Source: a virus. From it: 48,747 nt of DNA. Under the pieces are notes generated by a model. The model saw only the letters and a program-made list of their open reading frames with translations, did not search any database and was not told the DNA's origin. Both the position numbers and the translations under genes were made by a program. Below are positions 1-9,400 of this stretch, piece by piece (the first letter of the stretch is position 1; every line of letters begins with the position of its first letter). The stretch covers positions 1 to 48,747 of the IMG/VR virus record IMGVR_UViG_3300044712_001199, one strand, 5' to 3'.

Positions 1-2233
1 GGCCATAAATATCCATGCCCCTGAGTGGGTTCGGAGTGAGTGAATCCGACACAATGGTATTCAGTGGGTGCGAAAGAATGGAAACTTCTTTTCCGGATAA
101 AGCTGCAATGCCTCTTTCCGAAATAAAAATGATGGATCCGTGAATAGGCAGGGTATTTCTTCCAACACATACTTCTGAGTTCATCGGTACTATTGCTGAG
201 AACAGAACATTGCCGTCACCCTGCATCAAAGCGTAAATTCCTTCCGTGGTAAACACGTTCATCGGGTACTGACCGAACTGTCCGGTTGAAACTGTCTCGG
301 TAGTGGAGTCCATAGCGACAATCTTTCCGCTTCCCACCCGGTAAGAGTGTTTTGAAAGGAAAGTAAACGGATTATCCACCTCAGAAACGATGATCCGGTT
401 TTGGTCAATGTAACTATTCAGTGTATTTGGAGCAGAAAACAGTGTTAGGCCCGGCAGTGTTTCTCCGGCGTGCTGAATTATGACCGTTGTGAAGTTGAAA
501 TACTTGTAAGTGGAAAACATGGATGCGGACCATGCCGGATTGGAAGCAAAACCATTCTCCCTTGCCTGTCCCCAAGATACATTGACGTATTGGGCAAAGT
601 TGCTGTTGACCGAACTTGTCAAAGCCACTTCTTTGAGGAACATTTCCGCATCATTAGATGGTTGAATGATGGTAAATACCATTTTGTACGCTCGTCTATC
701 CGGGTAACCTATCTGCCCGGGCAGTGCAATCAGCCTGTCATTGCTTGGGGATAGCGTGTAAACGCCTCCGTTGTATGAATATTTCTTGTACGTCTTGTAG
801 GTTTGCGGTGTCCGGATGATTCTTTCACCGTCCGAGGTTTTCAGGTAAGCGTAAGAATAGCCTGAGAAATTCTCTGATCCTGCCGAACGAAAAACATTGT
901 CCCCGTTATTCACACCTTTGACGATGGAATCAAAAATTGCATCCACCGGTTGTTGAAGCAGGTACCCGTCACTCAGGTTTACTTTGATATCTCCCAGGAG
1001 TAACCTGGAATTGTAAACTTTTGATGCTTTCGGGACTGAAACGTGCCATGACTCATCCGCCAAAGAGAATGTTTCCCTTGTAGCGTAGTTATTCCAATAG
1101 TTTTTCAGGTCGATTTTCATGTTGTAGAATCCACCCGAACCTTGCATATTGACAATATCTTCAAGGTTATGGGTGCCTACTTTGTACCAGATTTCGGGGT
1201 CGTTGCCTTTGTCCCGGAAGAGTTCGTTGAGTGCGAAGATTTTTGAGTAGGCATAAGGCGAGTCATTCACTGCCAGTCTCAGGGAATCACTCTTTTGCAG
1301 TTTACCCTTATCTAAATCAAAAACTCTTTGTGGCGCCGAAGCGAAAACCTCAATACCCTTGATGAAGTTTTTCACATTACAGGTGTTCCCGGCTACCGTG
1401 TTGTCAGTCAGAAGTGTGTCAATAACTGAGGACTGTACTGATAAAGAGTAAAGATTTGAGTAAAGTTTTGGCCGGTAGTTCATGATAGAGTTACCACCCT
1501 CCCCTGTTGTGCTTGACTTGTAAAGACTGTTGTCCACCTTTGCACCCCATGAGAAAATTGGTTGAGTTGGGAAAAGTATCGTATCGTCAAAAAGTCTCAG
1601 GCCAATCCTAAACCAGCATACCCCCGGTAACCCACCCTGCTCGGCAGACATTTTGCTTTCCAATTTGTAAATATCATCCAAAATGGCAATGTCGAAATCA
1701 TCAACAAATGAGTGAGTGTGAAGAAGGTAGTATTCATGGTTCACTCCCTCGAAAACAGTAGGGTTATCACTCGGGCATACCCTGAAATCAATCTTCCTAA
1801 AGTCATAAACATTGGCTCTCTTATAGGTGATCCGGTCGTTATCGTCCGTATACCCAAAGTAAACCCTGAGTTGAGACGAAGTAATCACGTACAGGTAATT
1901 TTTGAACGAGCGAATCTCGAGCAATGTACTTCCGTCCGAGCAAACAGAAGAATCGAAAGCGGTAACAGTGGATTCACTGGCCGTGCCTTTCCCTCCGAAG
2001 TTTGACAGTACCCCATTGTCAAGTTTAATCCATGACTCCCACTCTGCTGTTTTGTGCAGAAAGGTTTTAGTCACTGTTCCGGCCATAGTCAAAGGGTGTG
2101 CTGACCGCTTCTTTCCAATGGGTCGAAGTACATTACCCTCATGTCGAAGGTTAATCAAATGGGACAGTGTACCGTTCTTTGAAATTGAGGTAAAGTCTGT
2201 CGTTGTCAGGGGTATGTCAATTCTATTCTCCAT
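1..2233 (-). CDS. Large virion structural protein (stabilisation/tail-hub-like), C-terminus cut by window edge
   Basis: A long open frame runs on the minus strand from the ATG at 2233 to the window edge, at least 744 codons without a stop; the protein continues beyond base 1. It starts MENRIDIPLTTTDF and is rich in beta-strand-type sequence with many Tyr, Asn and Ser residues, like beta-propeller tail proteins. The last visible part contains IIFISERGIAALSG, which resembles the late segment of the tail stabilisation proteins of crAss-like and P22/T7-like podoviruses. The start is set by an 11-base overlap with the upstream 62-codon gene. It lies downstream of a candidate small terminase gene on the same strand. 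A virion role is likely; the exact position (head-tail stabiliser or tail tube B-like) is inferred from general resemblance only. Confidence 0.6.
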   Translation of the reverse strand, partial: MENRIDIPLTTTDFTSISKNGTLSHLINLRHEGNVLRPIGKKRSAHPLTMAGTVTKTFLHKTAEWESWIKLDNGVLSNFGGKGTASESTVTAFDSSVCSDGSTLLEIRSFKNYLYVITSSQLRVYFGYTDDNDRITYKRANVYDFRKIDFRVCPSDNPTVFEGVNHEYYLLHTHSFVDDFDIAILDDIYKLESKMSAEQGGLPGVCWFRIGLRLFDDTILFPTQPIFSWGAKVDNSLYKSSTTGEGGNSIMNYRPKLYSNLYSLSVQSSVIDTLLTDNTVAGNTCNVKNFIKGIEVFASAPQRVFDLDKGKLQKSDSLRLAVNDSPYAYSKIFALNELFRDKGNDPEIWYKVGTHNLEDIVNMQGSGGFYNMKIDLKNYWNNYATRETFSLADESWHVSVPKASKVYNSRLLLGDIKVNLSDGYLLQQPVDAIFDSIVKGVNNGDNVFRSAGSENFSGYSYAYLKTSDGERIIRTPQTYKTYKKYSYNGGVYTLSPSNDRLIALPGQIGYPDRRAYKMVFTIIQPSNDAEMFLKEVALTSSVNSNFAQYVNVSWGQARENGFASNPAWSASMFSTYKYFNFTTVIIQHAGETLPGLTLFSAPNTLNSYIDQNRIIVSEVDNPFTFLSKHSYRVGSGKIVAMDSTTETVSTGQFGQYPMNVFTTEGIYALMQGDGNVLFSAIVPMNSEVCVGRNTLPIHGSIIFISERGIAALSGKEVSILSHPLNTIVSDSLTPNPLRGMDIYG

Positions 2234-2411
2234 TTCCGTCCATTATTAAATTATCTTCCTCAGTTAAAATAACTCCTTTGCCACAGGCAAGGACTACAAC
2301 AGCATTTGCAAATTCAAAGTATCCTGTTATTTGAGTCTGCTTGTTGTTCAAATAAACCTTTCCGGCTTTAATCCGGCGGTCAAGTGCGGTGCGGTATTGT
2401 TCGTTACTCAT
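2223..2411 (-). CDS. Small protein of unknown function (62 aa)
   Basis: A short gene of 62 codons starting MSNEQYRTALDRR. It overlaps the upstream gene by 8 bases and the downstream structural gene by 11 bases, a spacing typical of translationally coupled phage genes, which is the main reason to believe it. The first third is polar and basic; the middle (AVVVLACGKGVIL) is hydrophobic and strand-like; the end is acidic. No family is recognised. It may be an accessory of the large structural protein it precedes. Confidence 0.55.
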   Translation of the reverse strand: MSNEQYRTALDRRIKAGKVYLNNKQTQITGYFEFANAVVVLACGKGVILTEEDNLIMDGNGE

Positions 2412-2853
2412 TGGGTAAAAGTTCTTCGTTGATTAAGGCGTAATAAAGGTTTTGCCACTCATGAACGAACATCCCGCGCCTCTTGAAGTCGTTGTTCCAA
2501 AGAGTGCAAATATTATCTTCCATGCTTTCAGAACCATCCATTCTTTCAATATCTCGCAGATAGATATAATCTCCCGAAAAAACAATCTTCTTTCTGTGGG
2601 TTAAATGGTATTCGTGATTACCAAAACCATTCTTTTGTGACCCTAATTTATTATGCCATTCTTCGGTTAATGGGATTGGCTCAAAACGATCCATTGAAAA
2701 TGCCACATAAAGATTTTTGTTATCAGCATCAACATATTGCGTCGTTCCACAATACAGTTTATCACGAAATGCTCTTACTGTAACCTCAATCTTTGTGCCA
2801 TCATCTGAAATAAAGTAAATTGAATTTCCAATTCTACACTCTTTCGCTTCCAT
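2404..2853 (-). CDS. Conserved Bacteroidetes-phage protein of unknown function (149 aa)
   Basis: The protein begins MEAKECRIGNSIYF and has the hallmarks of a small family common in Bacteroidetes phages: an N-terminal RIGN element, a central EPIPLTEEW motif and a C-terminal W/LQNLYYAL..EEL motif (here HEWQNLYYALINEELL). The function of the family is not known to me. I chose the start at 2853 because it lies one base after the stop of the upstream gene and puts RIGN near the N-terminus as in relatives; an in-frame ATG at 2877 would add eight residues and overlap the upstream gene. It sits between the candidate small terminase and the 62-codon gene in one minus-strand unit. Confidence 0.7.
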   Translation of the reverse strand: MEAKECRIGNSIYFISDDGTKIEVTVRAFRDKLYCGTTQYVDADNKNLYVAFSMDRFEPIPLTEEWHNKLGSQKNGFGNHEYHLTHRKKIVFSGDYIYLRDIERMDGSESMEDNICTLWNNDFKRRGMFVHEWQNLYYALINEELLPNE

Positions 2854-2854
2854 T

Positions 2855-3565
2855 TCACTCAGTTTTAGCTTCTTCAATTACTACTTCCACATCTTCTGTT
2901 GTATCTTTCTGATAATTATTTATTTGTATAAAACTACTCTGGTTTAATTTACCCATAATGGAGGCCATCATTTCCTCTTGGTTAATGCTCGCTCCATTCG
3001 CCATTTTTTGAAGCGCCGGAAGAATACTTCCTCCACCCTCCTTGATCTGGTCACTGTCATTTTGAATAAGAATGTTCATTTCCTTAATGACAGAAAGAAG
3101 GTTGTCAACTCTTTTTTCTTGGGGAATAATCTCTAAAATTCGGTCAATAGCCAATGTTCGGGCACTGACAGCCTTGTCAATGATTTTATCCACCCCCATA
3201 TCAATTCTTTCCATTGCCTGAGTGACGTTTGGAATGACAACTACGCCATCCTCGGGGTGCGTACCCGCTATTCGAATGACAAGTTGGTCAATAACTGCTT
3301 TGGCCGTGGAGTCAATTTCTTCCGTAAAGGTATCGTACCTCCACATTTTCAATGTTTTGGGATTCATTCCCACCATTTTTCCGGTTAGATTGTAGTCCCA
3401 ACCATTTGCCCTGCAAAGCTGGTTAATGACAGCCCTCTCCTTTGGTGAAAACACTTTTTTGGGATTGGACATTAATCTTCCTACCCTCTGACTGACTATG
3501 GTTTCAATCTTCATCCCCTGTCTTCCGGTAATTCTTGTGCCGTCCGGTCTACGTTTTGATGCCAT
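2855..3565 (-). CDS. HTH DNA-binding protein, candidate terminase small subunit
   Basis: A 236-residue protein with a basic N-terminus (MASKRRPDGTRITGR), then a region around residues 45-80 that reads as a helix-turn-helix (ERAVINQLCRANGWDY ... GMNPKTLKMWRYD), a long helical middle with coiled-coil character, and an acidic C-terminal tail (EDVEVVIEEAKTE). This plan, DNA-binding head, oligomerising helices and acidic tail, fits terminase small subunits. It is the first gene of the leftmost minus-strand unit. The large terminase gene lies about 16 kb away, so the usual neighbour argument does not help; the short gene next to the large terminase (21890-22300) is the competing candidate. Treat the terminase assignment as inference. 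Confidence 0.4.
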   Translation of the reverse strand: MASKRRPDGTRITGRQGMKIETIVSQRVGRLMSNPKKVFSPKERAVINQLCRANGWDYNLTGKMVGMNPKTLKMWRYDTFTEEIDSTAKAVIDQLVIRIAGTHPEDGVVVIPNVTQAMERIDMGVDKIIDKAVSARTLAIDRILEIIPQEKRVDNLLSVIKEMNILIQNDSDQIKEGGGSILPALQKMANGASINQEEMMASIMGKLNQSSFIQINNYQKDTTEDVEVVIEEAKTE

Positions 3566-3698
3566 AAGATAAAATATAAACTCTTACCAAAGATAATTGA
3601 TTTTTTCAAAATATATCCACTTTACTGCTAAATAGTTGGGTATTTTCACTTTGTCAAAATATAAATTGACGTATGCTAAAGATTAGATTCTTAAAACT
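3566..3698. promoter_or_regulatory. Divergent A/T-rich promoter region with repeated boxes
   Basis: This gap separates two outward-facing genes. Read on the minus strand it holds TATCTTTG (complement of 3588-3595), a match to the Bacteroidetes -7 consensus TAnnTTTG, about 23 bases before the ATG at 3565. A TATATTTTGA box lies 11 bases further upstream (complement of about 3606-3615), and a second copy, TTATATTTTGA, is at about 3655-3665. The same pair with a 12-base gap occurs in the other divergent region at 22301-22420. The spacing is shorter than the usual -33/-7 distance of the host primary sigma factor, so the upstream box may be an activator or phage-specific element. No good box was found for the plus-strand gene. 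Confidence 0.45.
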
Positions 3699-4187
3699 AT
3701 GGCAGAATCAGCAATTAAGAGGGTTAACGATGACAGGATAGACGAATTGGAGGCCATTATGGTAAACAATATGCCACCTGTCGAACTGCCCTTGAAGCAC
3801 ATTTTCTGCAAGGGAATGTACCTAAGAGAAATATCCTGTCCTGCCGGGACATTAATCACCACCAAAATTCACAAACAGGAGCATCCTTTTACAGTTTCAA
3901 AAGGCAAATGCCTGGTATGTATTGACGGAAAAGATTGGGTTGAAATATCAGCACCCTACACCGGAATAACAAAAGTTGGTACCCGAAGAGTAGTATTTGT
4001 CGTGGAAGATTGTGTTTGGACAACATACCATAGGTACCACACTATCAAAGGTTCAGAAAACGAACTGACCGAAGAGGAAAAACAGAAAATTGTTGACCGG
4101 ATTGAAAGCCGGATTATTGAAAAGCATCACAACGCACTAATGTATAGGAGAACCTGTTATGAAAAGAGTATTCCAGAGCAGAATTGA
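3699..4187 (+). CDS. Cupin-fold-like phage protein
   Basis: A 162-residue protein whose middle (residues about 35-110) reads as a small beta-barrel: IFCKGMYLREISCPAG, then HKQEHPFTVSKGKCLV, then GTRRVVFVVEDCVWTTYH. The paired strands, the Gly-rich turns and the HxxEHP histidines match the double-stranded beta-helix of cupins. The C-terminal third is a charged helix. It is the first gene of the plus-strand block that ends with the portal, and overlaps the next gene by 29 bases. Such proteins are found in structural blocks of other phages, but their substrate or virion role is unknown. Metal binding by the His cluster is possible. Confidence 0.5.
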   Translation: MAESAIKRVNDDRIDELEAIMVNNMPPVELPLKHIFCKGMYLREISCPAGTLITTKIHKQEHPFTVSKGKCLVCIDGKDWVEISAPYTGITKVGTRRVVFVVEDCVWTTYHRYHTIKGSENELTEEEKQKIVDRIESRIIEKHHNALMYRRTCYEKSIPEQN

Positions 4188-4617
4188 AAAAAAGCATGGA
4201 ACCTGCGAGCAGGCCGCCGTTGCATCTTTATTTGAAATGTTTATTGATGATGTGCCCAATTTTATTGAACTTGGTGATAAATGGTATTATGCTCTTGTTA
4301 ATTTTTATAATGACAAGGGCTATGGACATATATGCGAGTTTAATCCAAAGGGAAGATCCCATTTAGTAAAACAGGTTTTAGAACACGATGGTGGAGTTAA
4401 TGGATATTGGGAGGCAACAGTAGAAAGTATTTGTCTTGGACCCGGTACAACTCACGCCGTTATCATTGACAAGGATATGAATGTTGTACATGATCCTAAT
4501 CCAAACAATTTTGGGCATACGTATAAGCCCGAGGATATAATATCAATTTGCACCGTAAAAGATGATTGGCATATTGATCTTGACGGACAATTAAAGATCG
4601 AAGAAAAGGAGGACTAA
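4159..4617 (+). CDS. Papain-like/C39-like cysteine peptidase-fold protein
   Basis: A 152-residue protein with GTCEQAAVASLF near the N-terminus (Cys16 at the start of a helix), THAVIIDKDMNVVHDPNPN (His99 with an acidic/His-Asp pair at 111-112) toward the C-terminus and GVNGYWEATVES between them. This order, Cys in helix 1 then His then Asp, is that of papain-like and peptidase C39-like folds. Small phage proteins with these same motifs are widespread and usually unannotated. It might process another virion protein or act on the cell wall; the substrate is not shown by the sequence. It overlaps the cupin-like gene and precedes the internal virion protein genes. Confidence 0.55.
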   Translation: MKRVFQSRIEKKHGTCEQAAVASLFEMFIDDVPNFIELGDKWYYALVNFYNDKGYGHICEFNPKGRSHLVKQVLEHDGGVNGYWEATVESICLGPGTTHAVIIDKDMNVVHDPNPNNFGHTYKPEDIISICTVKDDWHIDLDGQLKIEEKED

Positions 4618-4620
4618 GTT

Positions 4621-5208
4621 ATGGCATGGGTAGCAGTAGGCGTATCGGCAGCATCGGGAGTTTACGGACTCATAAAGAGCGCACAGGCCAACAAGAAAAA
4701 TAAGTCGTTGGTGAAAAAACAACAGGGACTTCTTGATCAGGAATATTTACCAGACATGAACAGAAGATACCTTGAAACAGAACAGGGATCTTCGTTTCTG
4801 TCCACGATGAGGGATAAGTTAAAGGAGAATAACCAACAGGCACTTGACCGTTCAGCTATTACTGGAGGAACAGATGAAGCAGCACTGGCCGCCCGTGACA
4901 ATAATGTGCGTTCTTACGGTGACTACCTGAACAAACTGCAAGGTTACGGCACTCAGTACACGCAAGGACTGAAAGATCGCTACATATCAGGAAAGAATCA
5001 GTTGTTCGGCACTGAATTGAATCAGAACGCTTCCGATTCGGCTTCCGGTGCAAATGTGTTTGGTAACTCAATGAGCAGTATAGGGGATGTCGCCCTAAGA
5101 TCAATGTTTGATGGAAGTAAAGTGCCGGGAACAGGGGCCGGGTTTGCATTAGACCCTACGTTAATGTCAGGAAAGACACCGAAACTGAACTTTACCCCTA
5201 AATTCTAA
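4621..5208 (+). CDS. Internal virion/ejection protein (T7 gp14-like)
   Basis: 195 residues beginning MAWVAVGVSAASGVYGLIKS, a small-residue, weakly hydrophobic segment like the membrane-active N-terminus of T7 gp14 and similar ejection proteins. Then follows a long Gln/Asn/Lys-rich helical stretch (residues about 25-130) and a Gly/Ser-rich end. Its position just before another helical protein and a giant polyvalent protein, all upstream of the portal, fits an ejectosome gene cluster of a podovirus. The role in the virion is inferred from composition and order. Confidence 0.6.
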   Translation: MAWVAVGVSAASGVYGLIKSAQANKKNKSLVKKQQGLLDQEYLPDMNRRYLETEQGSSFLSTMRDKLKENNQQALDRSAITGGTDEAALAARDNNVRSYGDYLNKLQGYGTQYTQGLKDRYISGKNQLFGTELNQNASDSASGANVFGNSMSSIGDVALRSMFDGSKVPGTGAGFALDPTLMSGKTPKLNFTPKF

Positions 5209-5213
5209 CCGCC

Positions 5214-6404
5214 ATGAACCTATACGATGATCCGTTTGTAAGGAAAATGCTCGATGGCACCGATGGCCCTGATCCTAATTTAACTCAGGACCAGTCCGGA
5301 TTAAATATGCAGACTCAGCAGTTTGTACCTAACTCGGTATTCCCGGAACATCAGCAAAGAGTAGCGGATGATCCGGCCCTGATGGATACCCCGGCCAATA
5401 CTACCATCCCTGACCCTACAATTCAGCCGGCCACAGCCCAGCCGCCGAAAATACAATCCATTCTTGACCTTATAAGGGAAACTAAGCCTGTTCAAGACCC
5501 AACTCTTGACGAGCGGTACAAAAAAGCAGCCATGTTGGACTCTCTTGGACAGGCATTTGGAAATTTAGCCGGAGCAGTGGGTGTAGGAATGGGTGCAACA
5601 GTTCCGAAACTTGCGCCAAACAACAATATTGCAAGGCTTTATGGTATGAGGGATGCCGAAAAACAAAGGTACTTGCAACAAAAACGTGATTGGGACAGGC
5701 AGATGCTTCAAGGCAAGATTCAGGAAATGGGAATGGATGCACAGGCAAGGAAAGATAAGGAAACGGCAGACCGTTGGAATGAAGATTATGCCCTTAAGGC
5801 CGAGAAAAATAAGCAGGACTACGAAATCGCATTAGGCAAAGCAACAACCGCAGCAGAACAGCAGAAAATTACCAATGATTTCAAGAAAATAGGACTTGAA
5901 CTAGAAGCTGAAAGGAATAGAATTGCACTGATTCGTGCAAACAAACCTTCCGCCTCGGAGACGGCAAACGACCCGAATAAAATTATTTACACATGGAGAA
6001 ATCCATACACGCAAAAATTGGAGCAATACAATTCTGCCGACTTTGCAAATTTGTTTGATTCCGCAAAGCTGAACAAGTCAACCGATGACATTAAAACCAT
6101 AATGTCAAACTACCAAAATAATACAAAGGACGGGCAAAAGGAGATTGTTACAAGAATGCTCAACGAGAGAGCAAAGTCAGAAAAAGAATTATCAGACAGG
6201 GCAAGTTACATGGTAGGTTCTGCCGATATGGACAAAAAACCACAGGCATATCCAACACCTACAGGTAAACCATTAACCGCAGAACAGTTAGGCAATCACA
6301 CTCAACCGGACCCCGCCCCGCCTGTTCCCGGAACTATTACTGGTCCGGCGGTAGGTTCTCATGCAACCACAAAAAAGGATTGGAGTAAATACAAAAGAAA
6401 CTAA
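5214..6404 (+). CDS. Coiled-coil internal virion protein, putative ejection protein
   Basis: 396 residues. The first 100 are acidic and Pro/Gln-rich (many DP and QP pairs), then a segment at about 105-135 rich in Gly and Ala (GQAFGNLAGAVGVGMGA) that could contact membrane. A long charged, Lys/Glu/Gln-rich predicted coiled coil follows (about 140-250) and a Pro-rich tail ends the protein. The gene starts five bases after the gp14-like gene and ends two bases before the polyvalent protein gene, so the three are likely translated together. No named family is recognised; role as second ejection or scaffold-like protein is inference. Confidence 0.5.
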   Translation: MNLYDDPFVRKMLDGTDGPDPNLTQDQSGLNMQTQQFVPNSVFPEHQQRVADDPALMDTPANTTIPDPTIQPATAQPPKIQSILDLIRETKPVQDPTLDERYKKAAMLDSLGQAFGNLAGAVGVGMGATVPKLAPNNNIARLYGMRDAEKQRYLQQKRDWDRQMLQGKIQEMGMDAQARKDKETADRWNEDYALKAEKNKQDYEIALGKATTAAEQQKITNDFKKIGLELEAERNRIALIRANKPSASETANDPNKIIYTWRNPYTQKLEQYNSADFANLFDSAKLNKSTDDIKTIMSNYQNNTKDGQKEIVTRMLNERAKSEKELSDRASYMVGSADMDKKPQAYPTPTGKPLTAEQLGNHTQPDPAPPVPGTITGPAVGSHATTKKDWSKYKRN

Positions 6405-6406
6405 TT

Positions 6407-9400
6407 ATGGCTGATCCGCAATTTATACGGTCATTCAAAGATGCTGATGGCAAAACATACGATATACCTTCTGATGAGGCCAATGACTTTGTGAAAGAAT
6501 TTCCCAAAGCACAGGAGATTCATTCTTTTGTAGTCGGTAAAGATACCCTTGATATTCCAAAAGAAGAAGTCGCTGATTTTGTAAAGGATATACCGGAAGC
6601 AAAACCGCTTCAAAACTATGATTTGGGCCAACCTGTTCCTGTTCAACCAAAACCCTTAATAGCAGAACCAGAGACAGGCAAAGACACAAAGCCCGATCAC
6701 GGCTACCTTATGTCAAATATCCTTCAGGGGATTACTTCGACCGAGAAATGGATTTACGATCTCCCGAAGCTTCTTTACAAAACAGCAGCACTTCCCTTTG
6801 AAGGGCTTGCCAATGTTACCGGATTCGAAGCGCTCAGGCCACCTTCCACAGAACAAATTAATAAGGGTTATGAAAAGATCCCCGGAGTAGGTAATATCAG
6901 TAAAATGCTCGGTGATTATTCGGACTACCTGCAAAACAACATAGAGGCCGATCCTGACGCAAAGAAAAACGTTATAGATACTTTCACCAACGGGATAAGG
7001 AATGGTGACATTAAAGAAATAGGCACCGGATTTAAGCTCTTAGGTGGTCAGTTATTGCAGTCTCTTCCTTCAACCATACTTGCCGGAGCAGCCGGAATGA
7101 AAGCGGTTGATACCGGACTGAAAATGACACCTTACCTGAAAGAATTAGCGAAGTCATACGCACCCCTTACGGCGGTATTTGCGGAAGGCAAACTTGATGA
7201 GATTGAAAAGAATGCACCGGATCTGCCTAACGCCGAAAAGCTGACTATTGCATGGGCCAACGGATTCTTTGAGAACCTTTTTGAAAGAGAACTCGGAGCC
7301 GGAGCAGTGGCACAGTCTTTGGCCGGAATCATAAAGAATGCCGGAAAAGAAGAAGGCGCAAAAATTGTTAAGCAAGGCTTTAAGAAAACTTTTGCCGAAA
7401 TGCTTACCGATAAACCCTGGATGGCACCATTTGGGGAAATGTTTGAAGAAATGGGTACGCAGATTTCCGAAAATGCCTTTGACAAATACTTTGGGTACAG
7501 ACCCGAAATGAGTCTCATGGATGGAGTGGCCACGGCCGGACTTGCCGGATTAACGATGGGTGGCGCTTTCGGTGGAGTTATCTCAGGAACAAAATACGGT
7601 GTCGAAAAAGTCAATCAGGCCGCTTACAACAAAAGAAAGTCAGACCTAATCAATCAGGCCGGAACACACATTGATGAAAACGTTATTCCCCTGATTAAAC
7701 ACGACACTTCAGACCAAATTATTGAAGTAAATCATAAAGGTAAAGGCTGGTTTGTGGTCAGTGGTGATGTCAACGACCCATCATCCATGCTTATCCTTGC
7801 CAACAAAGAGAATCCACAGGAAAGGATTACTCCAAGCAGGGCCGAAATTGACACCAAGGATATTCTTTACATACCAACTTCCGAGTTTCGTGACTCACAA
7901 CTGCAAGATCTTAAAGATCAATTTGCAGAAATTGAGGCAAAGAAGAAGCAGAAAGTCCAACAGGAAGATCATGCCGCATCATTCACGCTTAATGACCCCG
8001 TAACCATGCCAGATGGCAGAACCGGAAAAATAATCCGTATTGAGGGCCGCGACCAATTCTTTGTCGTTCCAGATGAAAACGAAGGTCGGGAAGTCAACCC
8101 AATGCTGTTTAGTCCGGCAGAACTCACAAAGATTCAACCCCCAACAGATCAATCCACCATTGAACCAGTAACAGACCAACAAAATGAGCAACCATCAAAC
8201 ACCAATCCAGTTGAGACAAAGCCAAAAGAGCAGCTTATCAACATCGGAACTCAAGCAGAACCTCAAAATACGAGGCTTATCACCGACCCGGATGGGATCA
8301 AACGAGTTGATGCGAAGTTCGATGACCAAGCCTCCGCTAATAAAGCTGCTGAAATTATTCGTACAAAAGGTAAAGTATCAGCTAACTACGATGTAACAGT
8401 TGACAGAGTTGAATTAAATCCTGACGATGAATTTACTGATGTAATCTATACCGTCACACTTCGCCCAAAGGTGGCCGTAAGTTCCCAAATATCTCCTAAT
8501 TCTGAACAAATTGGGAATAATTTGGAATCAAAGGTTTCAGAAACAGCCGTTACCCCCACGGTTGAGGTGACACAGGAGCAAGCCCCAAAGACCTCTACTC
8601 CTGTTGAGCCTGAAAATGGGAATATTCTCAATTCGCAAATTGCAAATGTTTCAGAAAATGTTAACAATAATTTAATACAAACTGAAAATGTTTCCGAAAT
8701 AAAGCCACAAGAAACTAATATTGAGACTATTACTGAAACTATACCGACTGAAAGTTTACAGAAAAGTTCAACTCAAAAAGTAAAAAAAGAAAAAAGTGCA
8801 CCGAAAATTCAAACCGAAGCCTACAATACAGAAACTCACCCAAGAGATGTAAGGGCAATTGTCCTGAAACACTTCATCGGTGGAGGCAAGATAAATAAGT
8901 CTGCACTTCAAGAACTGTTTGGAAAGAAAAACAGCACCAATAGGGACGCTGCGGTTGAGGCTGAACGCAAACCAAGATTCACATGGGTTTCAGATTCAGA
9001 AGGTTCAAGTATTGCACAAATAGCGCACTCTCTTTGGGAAGAACACGGCCTTGACTCGGAAGGAAACACTATTGAAGGAATGAGTGACCAGGACTTCCGC
9101 AACGAAATTGAAGATGTAATCAAGAGTTATTCTTCCCCTGTTCAAATGGCTAAAGACCTTCTTTCAGTAAATAAGGCCAAAGAAAGCCAATATACTGACG
9201 AGCAAATCCTTGAAATGGAAAAATTAGGGATAACAAATGAACCATTGTCAGAAGAAGATGCTATATTTGTAAATAGTGCACCACAAGATGATGCTGAATA
9301 CATTAACGCTCTTAATGAATACTACGGGTTATCAGCCGAAGATCAAACAGCACTAAATAATTTATACCATGAGTCTTACACAGGAACAGAGAATGGAGTT

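Noticed and set aside
470-2249. Plus-strand ORFs of 94, 97 and 115 codons
   Set aside because: They lie inside the long minus-strand structural gene that starts at 2233; their composition is unlike real proteins.
4184-4366. 60-codon plus-strand ORF
   Set aside because: It is wholly inside the cysteine-peptidase-like gene in another frame.
7132-7614. 160-codon minus-strand ORF
   Set aside because: It is a Pro/Ser/Ala-rich mirror of the polyvalent gene, typical of an antisense shadow.
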